This document shows positions 5,161-6,741 of a stretch of 6,741 bases of DNA, in pieces. How positions within the stretch are numbered: the stretch's first letter is position 1; each line of letters opens with the position of its first letter. The translations under genes were made by a program, and so were the position numbers. Source of the stretch: Clostridia bacterium (lineage in GTDB: Bacteria; Bacillota; Clostridia; Christensenellales; Borkfalkiaceae); the NCBI GenBank assembly GCA_017503885.1, contig JAFVSF010000244.1, positions 1 through 6,741 of the forward strand. Direction: 5' to 3'. The notes beneath the pieces were generated by a model. That model did not search any database, had not been told where the DNA came from, and saw nothing but the letters and a program-made list of their open reading frames with translations.

Positions 5161-6741
5161 ATGAACGCATATTTAAACTCCCTGCTTTTAGCATCAAACA
5201 TCGTAATGGAAGTTGTACTTCCTATCGTATGTGCGGTGGTTGGTATTGTTTTAGGTTTTATTGTTGCAAAAGTATTTTTCGATAAAATCAGAGCTGCAAA
5301 AATCGGCTCGGTGCAAGACGTTATTACCAAAATGAGAGAGGACGCCGAGCAAGAGTGTAAGGCTCTTAAAAAAGAGGCTGCACTTGAGGCTAAAGAGCAG
5401 GAAATTAAACTTCGTCACGACTTTGAAAGAGAAACTAAAGAAAAGCGTAACGAGTTGCAAAAGATTGAGCAAAGGCTTGATCAAAGAGATGAAATTTTAA
5501 CAAAGAAAGAAAGTAATAACCTTAAAAAATCTGAAGAGCTTGACCAACAAAAGAAAGAGCTTGACAGAAGAATGCAATCTCTTAACGACAAACAAGAGAA
5601 GATTGATAAAGAATACGAAAGCGTTATTGCAAAACTTGAAGAAATTTCAGGGCTTACAAAGGAAGAGGCTAAAAAGCAACTTACAGATTCTATTGTAGAA
5701 GAGGCTCGCCACGACGTAGCAGTTCAAGTTCGTAATCTTGAGCAAGAGGCTAAAGACGAGGCAAACAAAAAGGCTAAAGATATTATCAGCCTTGCTATTC
5801 AAAAATGTTGTACCGAACACGCATCTGAAATAACCGTATCTGTTGTTCCACTTCCAAACGACGATATGAAAGCGAGAATAATCGGTAGAGAAGGAAGAAA
5901 TATTAGAACTTTGGAAAATGCTACTGGTATCGAACTTATTATCGACGATACGCCTGAAGTAGTTATTCTTTCTGGATTTGACCCTGTAAGAAGAGAAGTT
6001 GCAAGACTTTCGCTTGAAAAACTTATTGCAGACGGAAGAATCCACCCAGCAAGAATTGAAGAAACCGTTGAGAAAGTTAAGAAAGAACTTGACGTTCAAA
6101 TAAAGGAAGCCGGCGAGTCAGCTATGTTTGAAGTTGGTCTTTTCGGTATTCACCCAGAACTTATTAAACTTTTAGGTAGACTTAAGTTTAGAACAAGTTA
6201 TGGTCAAAACGTATTACAACACTCTTTAGAGGTTGCACATTTAGCAGGTCTTATGGCTGCCGAACTCGGCGTTGACGTAAACCTTGCAAAACGTGGTGGT
6301 CTTTTACACGATATTGGTAAGGCAGTTGACTTTGAAATTGAAGGTACTCATATTCAAATAGGTGTTGACCTTGCTAAAAAGTATAAAGAGAGCAAGAACG
6401 TCGTTAACTGTATACAGGCTCACCACGGTGACGTAGAGCCAAAATGCATTGAGGCAGTGCTTGTCCAGGCTGCTGATGCTATTTCGGGTGCAAGACCGGG
6501 CGCAAGACGTGAAACGGATACTAACTATATTAAGCGTCTTGAACAGCTTGAAAACATTTCTTCAGGCTTTGCAGGTGTTGAAAAGGCTTTTGCTATTCAA
6601 GCAGGCAGAGAGGTCAGAGTTGTTGTTAAGCCTGAGCAAATTGACGACAGTCAGGCATTGTTCCTTGCAAAGGATATTGCAAAGAAAATTGAAAGCGAGC
6701 TTGAATATCCGGGTCAAATCAAGGTTAACGTTATCAGAGAA
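5161..6741 (+). CDS. rny: Ribonuclease Y, cut by the window end
   Basis: A membrane-anchored endoribonuclease that begins mRNA decay in many Gram-positive bacteria. The frame is open from the ATG for 527 codons and runs off the window in the conserved C-terminus (GQIKVNVIRE); full-length family members are about 520 residues, so only a few residues should be missing. Order of domains: N-terminal membrane helix (about 16-40), long charged coiled coil (about 45-210), KH RNA-binding domain with IIGREGRNIR (240-249), HD phosphodiesterase domain with His354, the catalytic pair His383-Asp384 in LLHDIGK, HHGD (421-424) and Asp439 in QAADAISGARPGARRE, then the C-terminal domain. The start is fixed by a strong Shine-Dalgarno, GGAGGTG (5149-5155), five bases before the ATG. 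It has its own promoter and lies behind a terminator. Confidence 0.97.
   Translation, partial: MNAYLNSLLLASNIVMEVVLPIVCAVVGIVLGFIVAKVFFDKIRAAKIGSVQDVITKMREDAEQECKALKKEAALEAKEQEIKLRHDFERETKEKRNELQKIEQRLDQRDEILTKKESNNLKKSEELDQQKKELDRRMQSLNDKQEKIDKEYESVIAKLEEISGLTKEEAKKQLTDSIVEEARHDVAVQVRNLEQEAKDEANKKAKDIISLAIQKCCTEHASEITVSVVPLPNDDMKARIIGREGRNIRTLENATGIELIIDDTPEVVILSGFDPVRREVARLSLEKLIADGRIHPARIEETVEKVKKELDVQIKEAGESAMFEVGLFGIHPELIKLLGRLKFRTSYGQNVLQHSLEVAHLAGLMAAELGVDVNLAKRGGLLHDIGKAVDFEIEGTHIQIGVDLAKKYKESKNVVNCIQAHHGDVEPKCIEAVLVQAADAISGARPGARRETDTNYIKRLEQLENISSGFAGVEKAFAIQAGREVRVVVKPEQIDDSQALFLAKDIAKKIESELEYPGQIKVNVIRE

Noticed and set aside
5647..6099. 150-codon open frame on the minus strand
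   Set aside because: It lies wholly inside rny, which has full-length domain support. The translation is low-complexity Phe/Ser/Asn and is a codon-use shadow.

Overview
The window looks like a chromosomal segment of a low-GC Gram-positive anaerobe, most likely an uncultured member of the class Clostridia. The basis is an AT-rich composition, strong Shine-Dalgarno sites, a membrane-anchored RNase Y, and the pairing of an M18 aminopeptidase with peptidase T. A genus cannot be named from the sequence alone. The genetic code is the standard bacterial one.

Layout. Positions 1-167 hold no gene. They contain a GC-richer stretch packed with inverted repeats, a near-copy of a tRNA 3' end at 16-31, and a terminator at 135-163. 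A serine tRNA with anticodon CGA lies on the minus strand at 168-256, and that terminator serves it. The 319-base gap at 257-575 holds a compact GC-rich inverted-repeat element (318-379), a sigma-A-like promoter (424-453) enclosed by a 9-bp inverted repeat, a second perfect TATAAT box (522-527), and the leader and ribosome binding site of the first gene.

Three tightly packed plus-strand genes follow: an M18 aminopeptidase (576-1985), peptidase T (1988-3196) and a 1-deoxy-D-xylulose-5-phosphate synthase (3205-4992). The gaps are 2 and 8 bases, and a strong rho-independent terminator (5002-5046) ends the unit. A new promoter (5056-5084) then drives ribonuclease Y (5161 to the window edge), which is complete except for what is probably a handful of C-terminal residues.

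How the genes work together. The two peptidases would finish peptide breakdown in the cytosol: the M18 enzyme trims N-terminal residues and PepT cleaves tripeptides. Dxs opens the MEP isoprenoid pathway from pyruvate and glyceraldehyde-3-phosphate. Its place in the operon has no obvious metabolic logic beyond shared transcription. RNase Y is a separate unit that initiates mRNA decay at the membrane.

The core genes are ordinary housekeeping genes, and I see no defence, phage or novel multi-gene system. The points most worth a second look are four. First, an extreme codon-context rule: every Asp, Asn, Tyr or His codon before Val that I checked ends in C. Second, two substitutions at normally conserved active-site positions of Dxs. 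Third, the inverted repeat enclosing the promoter of the peptidase operon. Fourth, the structured element beside the tRNA.
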